From Anaeromassilibacillus sp. An200 (lineage in GTDB: Bacteria; Bacillota; Clostridia; Oscillospirales; Acutalibacteraceae): a stretch of DNA of 35,957 bases. This document shows, one piece after another, positions 7,719-15,084 of this stretch. A program made the position numbers and the translations under genes. The notes beneath the pieces were generated by a model. It ran no database searches, had not been told where the DNA came from, and worked only from the letters and a program-made list of their open reading frames with translations. The stretch covers positions 1 through 35,957 of the forward strand of contig NZ_NFJU01000029.1 in the NCBI RefSeq assembly GCF_002160025.1, given 5' to 3'. Position 1 is the stretch's first letter, and each line of letters opens with the position of its first letter.

Positions 7719-8417
7719 ATGACGGAAACAATCCATCGCCGCAAGCCGGTGTACCCTTTTGCGCCCGGATTGGGGTTTTACAAAATATTCTGGGTGTTTT
7801 TTCTTGGATGTGTGATCGGTGTGGTGGTGGAAACCTTCTGGTGCCTGATCACAAAGTTTTACATAGAAAACAGAAGCGGCGTGATTTACGGCCCGTTTAA
7901 CCCGGTCTACGGATTCGGGGCCGTGGTGCTCACGCTTGGCCTGCACTGGCTTTCCCAAAAGCGCGATCTGTGGATTTTCCTCGGCAGTATGCTTCTGGGC
8001 GGCGCGGTGGAATATGTGTGCAGCTGGGTGCAGGAGATGGCGTTTGGCACAGTATCCTGGGAGTACAGTGAGACGCCGTTCAATTTGCAGGGACGCACCA
8101 ACCTGATGTTTGCCTTTTTCTGGGGAATTCTTGGGCTTTTGTGGGTGAAGGATTTTTATCCGCGCATGTCCGCCTGGATCGAGCGCATTCCTCGCCGGGT
8201 GGGAATTCCGCTGACGTGGGTGCTGCTGGTTCTGATGATTTTCAACATGACGATCTCCGGCCTTGCGGTGGCACGGTGGACGGCCCGTGTGCATGGGGAG
8301 CCCGCGAAAAATCAGCTGGATGTTTTTCTGGATCAGGCGTATCCAAACGACTATCTCACCCGGGTGTATCCCAATATGATGGTGGTCACGGACGAAAACG
8401 GAAACCGGGTCATATAA
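7719..8417 (+). CDS. CmpB-type putative ABC-transporter permease family membrane protein (PF06541-like)
   Basis: 232 residues of a multi-spanning protein. Hydrophobic segments lie at about 18-40, 55-75, 80-105, 125-145 and 160-185. The pattern of an N-terminal helix with FFLGCVIGVVVE, then RSGVIYGPFNPVYGFGAV, SWVQEMAFGTVSWEYS and NLQGRTNLMFAFFWGILGL is typical of this family, which is common in Firmicutes and named by weak similarity to ABC permeases. No ATPase gene is adjacent, so transport is unproven. The soluble C-terminus (about 186-232) ends in DENGNRVI. The ATG at 7719 has GGAGGA eight bases upstream and is preferred over an in-frame ATG at 7668. It is monocistronic, between a promoter and a terminator of its own. 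Confidence 0.75.
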   Translation: MTETIHRRKPVYPFAPGLGFYKIFWVFFLGCVIGVVVETFWCLITKFYIENRSGVIYGPFNPVYGFGAVVLTLGLHWLSQKRDLWIFLGSMLLGGAVEYVCSWVQEMAFGTVSWEYSETPFNLQGRTNLMFAFFWGILGLLWVKDFYPRMSAWIERIPRRVGIPLTWVLLVLMIFNMTISGLAVARWTARVHGEPAKNQLDVFLDQAYPNDYLTRVYPNMMVVTDENGNRVI

Positions 8418-8441
8418 CCGGGAGAAAAATCGAAGAAAATC

Positions 8442-8478
8442 AGTATGCCGCGAACGAGGGTTTGCGGCATACTTTTTT
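8442..8478 (+). terminator. intrinsic terminator
   Basis: Perfect ten-base stem AGTATGCCGC/GCGGCATACT followed by TTTTTT. A second, weaker hairpin (CACC/GGTG then ATTTTTT) lies near 8525-8550. The rest of 8480-8588 shows no gene. Confidence 0.85.
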
Positions 8479-8588
8479 GTCAAAAAATTTTTTATTGGGA
8501 TAATTTTCCTTTTTTTAACCGGTTCACCTTTTCGGTGGAAAATTTTTTGAGCGTGGAAGCGGCGCGCGGGAGGTTTTCCACTGGTTTT

Positions 8589-8646
8589 CAACATCTTGTT
8601 GCCTTTCTTTTCAACCATTGACACAGACAACTAGATGTTGTACAAT
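8589..8646 (+). promoter_or_regulatory. nrd promoter with two NrdR-box-like palindromes
   Basis: TTGACA (8618-8623), 17 bases, TACAAT (8641-8646): a near-consensus sigma-A promoter. Two similar palindromes flank it: CAACATCTTGTTG at 8589-8601 and CAACTAGATGTTG at 8628-8640, the second filling the spacer up to the -10. Their position is that of NrdR repressor boxes upstream of ribonucleotide reductase genes, though the match to the published 16-bp consensus is only partial and the 39-base centre spacing differs from the usual 31-32. Confidence 0.65.
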
Positions 8647-8733
8647 CAGATGCAGTTGTTCCAAGGGAACCGGGAAGAAATCCGCCAGGCGCACCGTGCA
8701 GGCCGCGGCGGAAAGGGAAGGAATCACAGAAAG

Positions 8734-11025
8734 ATGCCGAATCAAATCAAAAAGCGCAACGGCGTGATTGTCAAGTTTGACGCGGACAAGATCCGCAGCG
8801 CCATCCATAAAGCAAATCAGGCTGTGGGGGAGGAAACCATGACCCCGCAGATGGAAGAAATCCTGACCAGGAAGGTGACGGAGCATGTGGGGGGCGGAAA
8901 CGTGCCCACCGTGGAGCAGGTACAGGATTGTGTGGAGGAGCAGCTGATCGCTTACGGCTTTGCCCGCACGGCGAAGGCCTATATCCTGTATCGCGCCGAG
9001 CATGCCAAGATCCGCGAAGCGGAGAGCACGCTGATGGATATTTACAAGGAGCTGACCTTCCGGGACGCAAAGGACGCGGACATCAAACGGGAGAACGCGA
9101 ACATCGACGCCGATACGGCGATGGGAACGATGCTCAAGTATGGCTCCGAGGGAAGCAAATATTTCATCAACAACCACGTCCTGCCGAAGGATATCGCGGC
9201 CGCGCACATCAACGGCGATATCCATATCCATGACGAGGATTTCTATATGCTCACGGAGACATGCTGCCAGATCGATCTGATTCGCCTGTTCTCCGACGGC
9301 TTCTGCACCGGGCATGGTTTCCTGCGCGAGCCGAAGGATATCCGCAGCTATGCGGCACTGGCCTGCATCGCCATCCAGGCCAACCAGAACGAGATGCACG
9401 GCGGCCAGAGCGTGCCGAATTTTGACTACGCGATGGCTCCGGGTGTGCGCAAAACGTTCCGCAAATCGTATTTCAAAGCACTCGGGCAGTATTTTGAGGT
9501 GTCCCACGGGATGCGCCGGGAGGATGCGAAAGCGCTGGCCGCCGCCGCGCGGGAGAGCATCGAAACAAAGCCGGATCTGGAAAACGGAGACGCTTTCGGC
9601 GAGGCGCTCGCAGCCTGGCTGCCGCCGCACCAGCGGGACAACGGCTTTGAGGCGATCAGCGAGACGGAAGCCCGCCGGGCGCATGAGTACGCCATGCGCA
9701 CCGCCGAGGCGGACACAAATGACGCGACCTTCCAGGCCATGGAGGCGCTGGTGCACAACCTCAACACAATGAATTCCCGCGCGGGCGCGCAGGTGCCTTT
9801 CTCCTCCATCAACTACGGCACGGATACCTCGCCGGAAGCGCGCATGGTGATCCGCAACCTGCTGCTTGCCACGGAGGATGGCCTGGGAGACGGGGAAACG
9901 CCGATTTTCCCGGTGCAGATCTTCAAGATCAAGGAGGGTGTGAATTTCAATCCCGGGGATCCGAACTATGATCTGTTCCATTTGGCGATCCGCACCTCCG
10001 CAAAGCGGCTGTTCCCGAATTTCAGTTTTCTGGACGCGCCGTTTAACCTGCAATACTACAAGCCCGGCGATTACAATACGGAGGTGGCCTACATGGGCTG
10101 CCGTACCCGCGTGATGGGCAATGTCCATGACCCGGAGCGTGAGGTGACCTGCGGGCGCGGAAACCTGAGCTTTACAAGCATCAATCTGCCGCGCATCGCG
10201 ATTGAGGCCAAGGGCGACATTCAGAAGTTCTACAAAACGCTGGATGCCCGGATTGATCTGGTGATCCGCCAGCTTCTGCACCGTTTCCGCATCCAGTGCG
10301 GGAAAAAGGTTTATAACTATCCGTTCCTGATGGGGCAGGGCGTGTGGATTGATTCCGACAAGCTCGGCCCGGATGACAGCGTGGGCGAGGTCCTGCGCCA
10401 CGGCACGCTGAGCGTTGGCTTCATCGGTTTGGCGGAAACGCTGGTGTCTCTGACAGGCAAGCACCACGGCGAGAGCGAGAAGAGCCAGAAGCTGGGATTG
10501 GAGATCATCAGCCACATGCGGGAGCGTATGGACGAGGAGAGCCGTCAGACAGGGCTGAATTTCACGCTGCTGGCCACGCCTGCGGAAGGGCTTTCGGGCC
10601 GTTTCCTGCGCATGGATCAGAAAAAGTACGGGAAAATTCCCGGCATCACGGACCGCGACTATTACACCAATTCGTTCCATGTACCGGTGTATTATCCGAT
10701 CAGCGCGTTCCGGAAAATCGAGCTGGAAGCGCCGTATCATGCGCTGACGAACGCGGGCCATATCAGCTATGTGGAGCTGGACGGCGACGTCTGCCGCAAC
10801 CTGGAAGCGTTTGAGAGCGTTATCCGCTGGATGCAGAAATGCGGCGTTGGCTACGGCAGTGTCAATCATCCCGTGGACCGCGATCCTGTGTGCGGCTATA
10901 CGGGTGTGATCGACGACGTGTGCCCGCGCTGCGGCCGCCGCGAGGGCGAAGGTGTGAGCGTGGAAAAGCTGCGCGAACTGAGAAAGAAATATCCGTCCAT
11001 GCCGCGTTTTGTCGGCCTGGAATAA
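8734..11025 (+). CDS. nrdD: anaerobic ribonucleoside-triphosphate reductase, large part lacking the glycyl radical tail
   Basis: 763 residues of a class III ribonucleotide reductase, which makes dNTPs without oxygen. Residues 1-95 form an ATP-cone (IKKRNGVIVKFDADKIRSAI) for allosteric control. The barrel follows, with DIHIHDEDFYMLTETCCQID, NEMHGGQSVPNFDYAMAPG, TLNTMNSRAG-like NTMNSRAGAQVPFSSINYG and RGNLSFTSINLPR. The C-terminal zinc site reads DRDPVCGY...CPRCG: Cys720, Cys730 and Cys733 are present, but the usual first Cys is Asp717. The chain then stops at FVGLE without the RxxGYL glycyl-radical segment every active NrdD needs; that segment is the next reading frame, in the same phase, 20 open codons after the TAA. 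I start at ATG 8734 (GGGAAGGA upstream), because an earlier in-frame ATG at 8635 lies inside the promoter. It forms an operon with the tail frame and nrdG. Confidence 0.93.
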   Translation: MPNQIKKRNGVIVKFDADKIRSAIHKANQAVGEETMTPQMEEILTRKVTEHVGGGNVPTVEQVQDCVEEQLIAYGFARTAKAYILYRAEHAKIREAESTLMDIYKELTFRDAKDADIKRENANIDADTAMGTMLKYGSEGSKYFINNHVLPKDIAAAHINGDIHIHDEDFYMLTETCCQIDLIRLFSDGFCTGHGFLREPKDIRSYAALACIAIQANQNEMHGGQSVPNFDYAMAPGVRKTFRKSYFKALGQYFEVSHGMRREDAKALAAAARESIETKPDLENGDAFGEALAAWLPPHQRDNGFEAISETEARRAHEYAMRTAEADTNDATFQAMEALVHNLNTMNSRAGAQVPFSSINYGTDTSPEARMVIRNLLLATEDGLGDGETPIFPVQIFKIKEGVNFNPGDPNYDLFHLAIRTSAKRLFPNFSFLDAPFNLQYYKPGDYNTEVAYMGCRTRVMGNVHDPEREVTCGRGNLSFTSINLPRIAIEAKGDIQKFYKTLDARIDLVIRQLLHRFRIQCGKKVYNYPFLMGQGVWIDSDKLGPDDSVGEVLRHGTLSVGFIGLAETLVSLTGKHHGESEKSQKLGLEIISHMRERMDEESRQTGLNFTLLATPAEGLSGRFLRMDQKKYGKIPGITDRDYYTNSFHVPVYYPISAFRKIELEAPYHALTNAGHISYVELDGDVCRNLEAFESVIRWMQKCGVGYGSVNHPVDRDPVCGYTGVIDDVCPRCGRREGEGVSVEKLRELRKKYPSMPRFVGLE

Positions 11026-11085
11026 GAAAAGAGCCCCGTTTGGGGGACAGATACCGAGAGGAAAGAGAAGGGAGAACAGAAAAGC

Positions 11086-11247
11086 ATGACACAGAAGGTT
11101 ACCATTTCGAGCAAAGACAATATGGTGGGTGAGGGCGTCGGCTTTGACCGCATCCGCCGCATCACCGGTTATCTGGTGGGAACGCTCGACCGCTTCAACA
11201 ATGCCAAGCGTGCCGAGGAAAGCGATCGCGTCAAGCACGGCATGTGA
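11086..11247 (+). CDS. separate glycyl-radical domain of NrdD (53 residues)
   Basis: A 53-codon frame too short for most gene callers. Residues 24-53 are RIRRITGYLVGTLDRFNNAK then RAEESDRVKHGM, which matches the C-terminal radical segment of class III reductases. The Gly of the ITGYL motif (Gly30) is the expected site of the stable radical made by NrdG. It has its own ATG, with AGAGGAAAG and GGGAG upstream (spacing about 11). It sits between nrdD and nrdG, 10 bases before nrdG. It is in the same phase as nrdD, separated by TAA and 20 sense codons, so either it is an independent subunit that docks onto NrdD (compare the spare-part protein GrcA/YfiD for pyruvate formate-lyase) or the stop is read through. 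A CCCC-GTTT-GGGG hairpin starts 8 bases past the stop. Confidence 0.85.
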   Translation: MTQKVTISSKDNMVGEGVGFDRIRRITGYLVGTLDRFNNAKRAEESDRVKHGM

Positions 11248-11257
11248 GGACAGCAAA

Positions 11258-11752
11258 ATGAAGCTGAGAATTGCCGGGACTGTCGGGGACTCCATCGTCG
11301 ACGGACCCGGCCTTCGTCTGACCATTTTTGTGCAGGGCTGCCCGCATCATTGCCCCGGCTGCCACAATCCGCACACGCACGATTTCGAGGGCGGGCGCGA
11401 CACGACGGTGGAGGAGCTGTTCGCCGCGTACTGTGAAAACCCGCTTCTGCGGGGCGTGACGCTCTCGGGAGGAGAGCCGTTCTGTCAGCCCGCGCCGCTG
11501 GCCCAGCTGGCGCATCTGGTGCATGCGCACGGCGGTGACGTGTTCTGCTACACCGGCTACACCTATGAACAGCTTTGCGAAAAGCAGGATCCGGCGGTGG
11601 ACGCGCTGCTCGGGGAGATTGATGTCCTCATTGACGGCCCGTTCCTGCTGGAGGAGAGAGATCTCACGCTCCGGTTCCGGGGCAGCGCAAACCAGCGGAT
11701 GATTGACATTCCGCGCACGCGGGAGGCCGGGGAGATCGTTCTCTGGGAGTAA
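11258..11752 (+). CDS. nrdG: anaerobic ribonucleoside-triphosphate reductase activating enzyme (radical SAM)
   Basis: 164 residues. The radical SAM motif is the CX3CX2C in VQGCPHHCPGCHNP (near residues 23-32), which binds the 4Fe-4S cluster used to split S-adenosylmethionine and abstract hydrogen from the glycine of NrdD. Other family marks are the glycine-rich TLSGGEPFCQP (SAM binding), DVFCYTGYTYE and LIDGPFLLEERD. Length is normal for NrdG. The ATG at 11258 follows GAGGACAG and comes 10 bases after the glycyl-radical frame, so the three frames form one operon ending at the terminator at 11800. Confidence 0.93.
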   Translation: MKLRIAGTVGDSIVDGPGLRLTIFVQGCPHHCPGCHNPHTHDFEGGRDTTVEELFAAYCENPLLRGVTLSGGEPFCQPAPLAQLAHLVHAHGGDVFCYTGYTYEQLCEKQDPAVDALLGEIDVLIDGPFLLEERDLTLRFRGSANQRMIDIPRTREAGEIVLWE

Positions 11753-11799
11753 GGAATTCAGCCTGCCGCTCCGTGTTTACCGTATCTGATAAAGACGGA

Positions 11800-11844
11800 A
11801 AAACGCTCCTTTGTGGCTGTGATGCCATGGAGGGGCGTTTTGCA
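11800..11844 (+). terminator. intrinsic terminator of the nrd operon
   Basis: AAAACGCTCCT pairs with AGGGGCGTTTT (one wobble) with an inner TGGC/GCCA stem; the 3' arm itself ends in TTTT. Confidence 0.75.
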
Positions 11845-12026
11845 TGTGCGCAGGACGGAAACCCACGGGATGCGGGAGCATGTGCAGACCGTCCCGCGAC
11901 GCCGGGGTGAAATTTTGCGCTACACTCACGAGCGGGCCATTGCGTGCAGGCTCAGCCTGCCGGCGGTCTTGCCGACGGGTGCGCGAATTGTGTCCAGATT
12001 CAATCTGGATTTATTGAAAGAAAGTG
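11845..12026 (+). promoter_or_regulatory. gene-free upstream region with a perfect palindrome (possible operator)
   Basis: No coding sequence is supported here. TCCAGAT-TCA-ATCTGGA (11993-12009) is a perfect 7-3-7 inverted repeat lying 17 bases before the -35 of the next promoter, a position suited to an activator or autoregulator. Confidence 0.45.
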
Positions 12027-12055
12027 TTGAAAAGTTATTTCTTTTTGTGTAGAAT
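12027..12055 (+). promoter_or_regulatory. sigma-A promoter of the CdaR-like regulator
   Basis: TTGAAA, 17 bases, TAGAAT. The leader of roughly 115 bases can fold, with AAGGCAA near 12097 pairing with TTTGCCTT near 12140. It lacks the conserved parts of any riboswitch I know. Confidence 0.65.
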
Positions 12056-12176
12056 AGAATAAATAGGAAAAGAAATCAGGATTCTATAGGACAGAAAGGC
12101 AACCGGCGGGAAAAACCTGCGGGCGGTCAGCTTTGCGTTTGCCTTATCTCATTTCTTGATAAAGTGAGGGAGATTC

Positions 12177-13262
12177 ATGTCAAACAGATTATTCCAGGGC
12201 GTTATCCACCAGATGCGCGACGCGATTGACCGCACGATCGGCGTGGTTGACGAGACGTCGGTGATTATCGCGTGCAGCGAGCTCGGACGCATCGGGGAGG
12301 TCAACGACAACATCACGGCTGAGGTTATGGCGGCTCCCAGTACCTTCGTGCTCAATGGCTATACCTACCGTTCGTTCGGCAACCATCCGCGTCCGGAGTA
12401 CGCGGTGTTCGTTTCCGGCAACGATCCGGAGGCCGCGCGGTATGCTTCGCTGCTGGCTGTGTCGCTCAACAGCATCAAGCAGTATTACGATGAGAAGTAC
12501 GACCGCGGGAATTTCATCAAGAACGTGATTCTTGACAACATCCTGCCGGGCGATATCTATCTCAAGGCGCGCGAGCTGCGCTTTAATTCCGACGTCAGCC
12601 GCGTGTGCATGCTCATTAAAATCACCAACAAGACGGATGTTTCCGCCTACGACGTGGTGCAGAACCTGTTCCCGGACAAGACGAAGGATTTCGTCATCAA
12701 CATCAACGAGACGGACATCGCGCTGGTCAAGGAGATTCGCACCGGCATCGAGCCGCGCGATCTGGACAAGCTGGCGGGATCGATTGTCGATACGCTTTCG
12801 AGCGAGTTCTACACGCACTGTGTCGTCGGCATCGGCACGACGGTCAGCGGCATCAAGGATCTGGCCCGCTCCTTCAAGGAGGCGCAGGTCGCGCTGGAAG
12901 TCGGCAAGGTGTTTGACACCGAGAAGCCGATTGTCAGCTATGACAACCTGGGCATTGCCCGCTTGATCTACCAGCTGCCCACCACGCTCTGCGAAATGTT
13001 CCTCAGAGAGGTGTTCAAGCGCGGATCGATCGAGTCGCTGGATCATGAGACGCTGTTCACCATCCAGCGTTTCTTTGAGAACAACCTGAATGTTTCCGAG
13101 ACGAGCCGCAAGCTGTTTGTGCACCGCAATACGCTGGTTTACCGTCTCGAGAAAATCAAGAAGATTACCGGCCTTGATCTGCGCGAGTTTGAGGACGCAA
13201 TCGTCTTTAAGGTGGCGCTCATGGTCAAGAAGTATCTCTCTGCCAACCCGGTGAAATTCTGA
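12177..13262 (+). CDS. CdaR/PucR-family transcriptional regulator
   Basis: 361 residues. The N-terminal part (about 1-120) resembles the sugar-diacid recognition domain of CdaR-type regulators (QMRDAIDRTIGVVDETSVIIAC). A GGDEF-like middle domain follows (about 150-270, with VVGIGTTVSGIKDLARSFKEAQVALEVG). The C-terminal PucR-type helix-turn-helix (about 300-355) has FFENNLNVSETSRKLFVHRN then TLVYRLEKI. Such proteins bind small carboxylates or sugar acids and act as activators, but the ligand cannot be read from sequence. The ATG at 12177 follows GTGAGGGAG. It is monocistronic and lies directly upstream of the ftsEX operon. Whether it regulates that operon or itself, perhaps through the palindrome at 11993, is open. 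Confidence 0.82.
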   Translation: MSNRLFQGVIHQMRDAIDRTIGVVDETSVIIACSELGRIGEVNDNITAEVMAAPSTFVLNGYTYRSFGNHPRPEYAVFVSGNDPEAARYASLLAVSLNSIKQYYDEKYDRGNFIKNVILDNILPGDIYLKARELRFNSDVSRVCMLIKITNKTDVSAYDVVQNLFPDKTKDFVININETDIALVKEIRTGIEPRDLDKLAGSIVDTLSSEFYTHCVVGIGTTVSGIKDLARSFKEAQVALEVGKVFDTEKPIVSYDNLGIARLIYQLPTTLCEMFLREVFKRGSIESLDHETLFTIQRFFENNLNVSETSRKLFVHRNTLVYRLEKIKKITGLDLREFEDAIVFKVALMVKKYLSANPVKF

Positions 13263-13289
13263 GCGGAGCAGAGGGCGCACCGGTGAAAG

Positions 13290-13306
13290 ATTACAAAATA
13301 ATTACA
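13290..13306 (-). promoter_or_regulatory. perfect WalR-type binding box upstream of the ftsEX-hydrolase operon
   Basis: Read on the minus strand this is TGTAAT-TATTT-TGTAAT, which fits the WalR (YycF) consensus TGTWAH-N5-TGTWAH at every defined position. It lies about 20 bases before the -35 region of the promoter proposed at 13345. WalRK controls murein hydrolase genes in low-GC Gram-positives. That WalR acts here is inference from the motif and the neighbours. An 11-1-11 A/T-rich palindrome (13308-13330) follows directly. Confidence 0.6.
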
Positions 13307-13331
13307 ATTTTATTCTTTTAAAGAATAAAAA

Positions 13332-13389
13332 GCGCAGCGTCCCTTGGTATTATGGTAACATGCCAGCAAAAGGACGCTGCGCATTTTTT
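13332..13389 (+). terminator. long-loop intrinsic terminator of the CdaR-like gene
   Basis: Perfect 11-bp stem GCGCAGCGTCC/GGACGCTGCGC with a 29-base loop, followed by ATTTTTT. The loop contains the probable ftsE promoter. Confidence 0.8.
13345..13353 (+). promoter_or_regulatory. extended -10 promoter nested in the terminator loop
   Basis: TGGTATTAT is a good extended -10 with no clear -35, as expected for an activator-dependent promoter. A transcript starting near 13360 would keep only the 3' arm of the hairpin and so escape termination, giving a leader of about 100 bases before ftsE. Confidence 0.45.
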
Positions 13390-13459
13390 GCGGTCATTCG
13401 GGCCGCCTGCGGGTAAGTTTAGGTTTTTTGTTATGCTGCGGAAATGAGGTTGCATTTTT

Positions 13460-14140
13460 GTGATAACGTTTCAGAATGTCAGCAAAATGTATCCAAACGG
13501 GACACATGCGCTGCACCATGTGAATTTGAATATTGACCAGGGCGAGTTTGTGTTTATTGTCGGCTCCTCGGGAGCGGGCAAGAGCACCTTTCTCAAACTG
13601 ATTATGTGTGAAGAACGGCCGAGCGAGGGAACGATCATCATCGGGGACACGGTGGTGACAGACCTCAAACGCCGCCAGATTCCGTATCTGCGCCGGACAA
13701 TGGGGATCGTGTTCCAGGATTTCCGGCTGATTGACAATATGACGGTGTATGAGAACGTCGCGTTCGCCATGCATGTGGTGGGCGCGCCGAACCGCGAGAT
13801 CCGCCGGAAGGTGCCCATCATCCTGGGGCTGGTGGATTTGGAGGACAAGGCCCAGTGCAAGCCCGCCGAGCTTTCGGGCGGCGAGCAGCAGCGCGTCGGC
13901 CTGGCGCGCGCCCTGATCAACAATCCGAAGCTGATCATCGCGGACGAGCCCACCGGCAACGTGGATCCGGCCCTTTCCTTTGAGATCGTGGATCTCCTCA
14001 GTGAGATCAACCGCCACGGCACCACGGTACTGATGGTGACGCATGAACATAGCCTGGTCAAACACTTCCACCGCCGCATTGTGGAGATCCACAACGGGCG
14101 GATCGTCGCGGATTCCGGGAAGGAGGCGATGATCCGGTGA
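13460..14140 (+). CDS. ftsE: cell-division ATP-binding protein FtsE
   Basis: 226 residues of an ABC ATPase that works with FtsX at the inner face of the membrane to drive peptidoglycan hydrolase activation outside. Walker A is GSSGAGKST (35-43), the signature is LSGGEQQRVGLAR, Walker B is LIIADEPTGNVDP and the switch His is in VTHEH. The early YPNGTHALHHVNLNI is typical of FtsE. Translation starts at GTG 13460, with ATGAGGT about 10 bases upstream. The 3' end overlaps ftsX by four bases (GTGA), so the two are made together. It is the first gene of a five-gene envelope operon. Confidence 0.95.
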   Translation: MITFQNVSKMYPNGTHALHHVNLNIDQGEFVFIVGSSGAGKSTFLKLIMCEERPSEGTIIIGDTVVTDLKRRQIPYLRRTMGIVFQDFRLIDNMTVYENVAFAMHVVGAPNREIRRKVPIILGLVDLEDKAQCKPAELSGGEQQRVGLARALINNPKLIIADEPTGNVDPALSFEIVDLLSEINRHGTTVLMVTHEHSLVKHFHRRIVEIHNGRIVADSGKEAMIR

Positions 14141-15048
14141 AGCTGAGCAGCCTGGGATATCTTCTCAAGGAGGGCGCCAGAAACATCTGGTCCAACCGGA
14201 CGATGAGCTTCGCCTCGGTGGGTGTTCTCGTCTCATGCCTTCTGCTGACGGGCGCGGCCGTGCTGTTCTCCATGAACATCGACAGCGCGATGCAGAGCGT
14301 GGAGGGCAGCAACTCGATCACCGTGTACTGCACGCAGGGCCTGCCGACGCTCAAGGCTGTGCAGGTGGGTGAACAGATCAAGAACCTGGAAAACATCAGC
14401 GAGTGCGAGCTGGTGCCGAAGGATCAGGCGGTCGAGGAAATGCTCGACATGCTCGGAGACAACGGCACGGTGCTTCAGGGGCTGATGGGAGAGGACAACT
14501 TCCTGCCGGACGCATATCGCATTTCCCTCACGGATCTGTCGAAGTATGAGGAAACCGCCGCGCAGATTACCGCGATCGAGGGTGTGGAAAAGATCATCGA
14601 CTATTCCGATATCGCGAACCAGCTGACACAGCTTGACGATATGGTGACGACGGTGTGCTTCTGGATCATCCTGCTTCTGGGTGTGGTTTCCCTGTTCATC
14701 ATCGCAAATACCATCCGTGTGGCGCTGTTCTCGCGCCGGGTGGAGATCAGCATCATGAAATCCGTGGGCGCCACCAACTGGTTTGTGCGCGTGCCGTTCA
14801 TCGTCGAGGGCCTTTTGATCGGTCTGGTGTCGGGCGGCCTGGCCAGCATCATCCTGAATCTGGCCTATGACAGCGTGATGTCCTCGCTTTCGGTGCTCAG
14901 CTTCTTCACACCTCTGCCGCTTGGGCCGTACCGGATGCGGATTGTGCTGATTTTCCTGCTGGCCGGATCGGCGTTCGGCGTGCTGGGTGGATTGATTTCG
15001 ATTGGCCGCTATCTGAAAAAGGACGTCGGCGGCCTTGTGACGCTGTAA
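14137..15048 (+). CDS. ftsX: cell-division permease-like protein FtsX
   Basis: 303 residues with the FtsX layout: a short cytoplasmic N-terminus (LGYLLKEGARNIWSNRTMS), membrane helix 1 (about 22-44), a large outer domain (about 46-165) and three more helices (about 170-195, 220-245, 268-290). The outer domain is where FtsX proteins contact coiled-coil murein hydrolases, which here are encoded immediately downstream. The FtsX motif RVEISIMKSVGATNWFVRVPF after helix 2 is present. The GTG start overlaps the ftsE stop. Length is normal for Firmicutes. Confidence 0.94.
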   Translation: MKLSSLGYLLKEGARNIWSNRTMSFASVGVLVSCLLLTGAAVLFSMNIDSAMQSVEGSNSITVYCTQGLPTLKAVQVGEQIKNLENISECELVPKDQAVEEMLDMLGDNGTVLQGLMGEDNFLPDAYRISLTDLSKYEETAAQITAIEGVEKIIDYSDIANQLTQLDDMVTTVCFWIILLLGVVSLFIIANTIRVALFSRRVEISIMKSVGATNWFVRVPFIVEGLLIGLVSGGLASIILNLAYDSVMSSLSVLSFFTPLPLGPYRMRIVLIFLLAGSAFGVLGGLISIGRYLKKDVGGLVTL

Positions 15049-15084
15049 ACCGTGGATTAGGTTCCGATGGGAGGGAATGCAAAG

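Noticed and set aside
8611-11325. 904-codon minus-strand frame opposite nrdD
   Set aside because: A codon-bias mirror of nrdD; no domain and no start signals.
11813-12052. 79-codon frame between nrdG and the CdaR-like gene
   Set aside because: It starts inside a terminator and ends over the next promoter.
12097-12150. Leader resembling a cyclic di-GMP-I riboswitch (GGCAACCGGCGGGAAA)
   Set aside because: The essential GACGCAAAGCC block and tetraloop receptor are absent; only the first few bases look similar.
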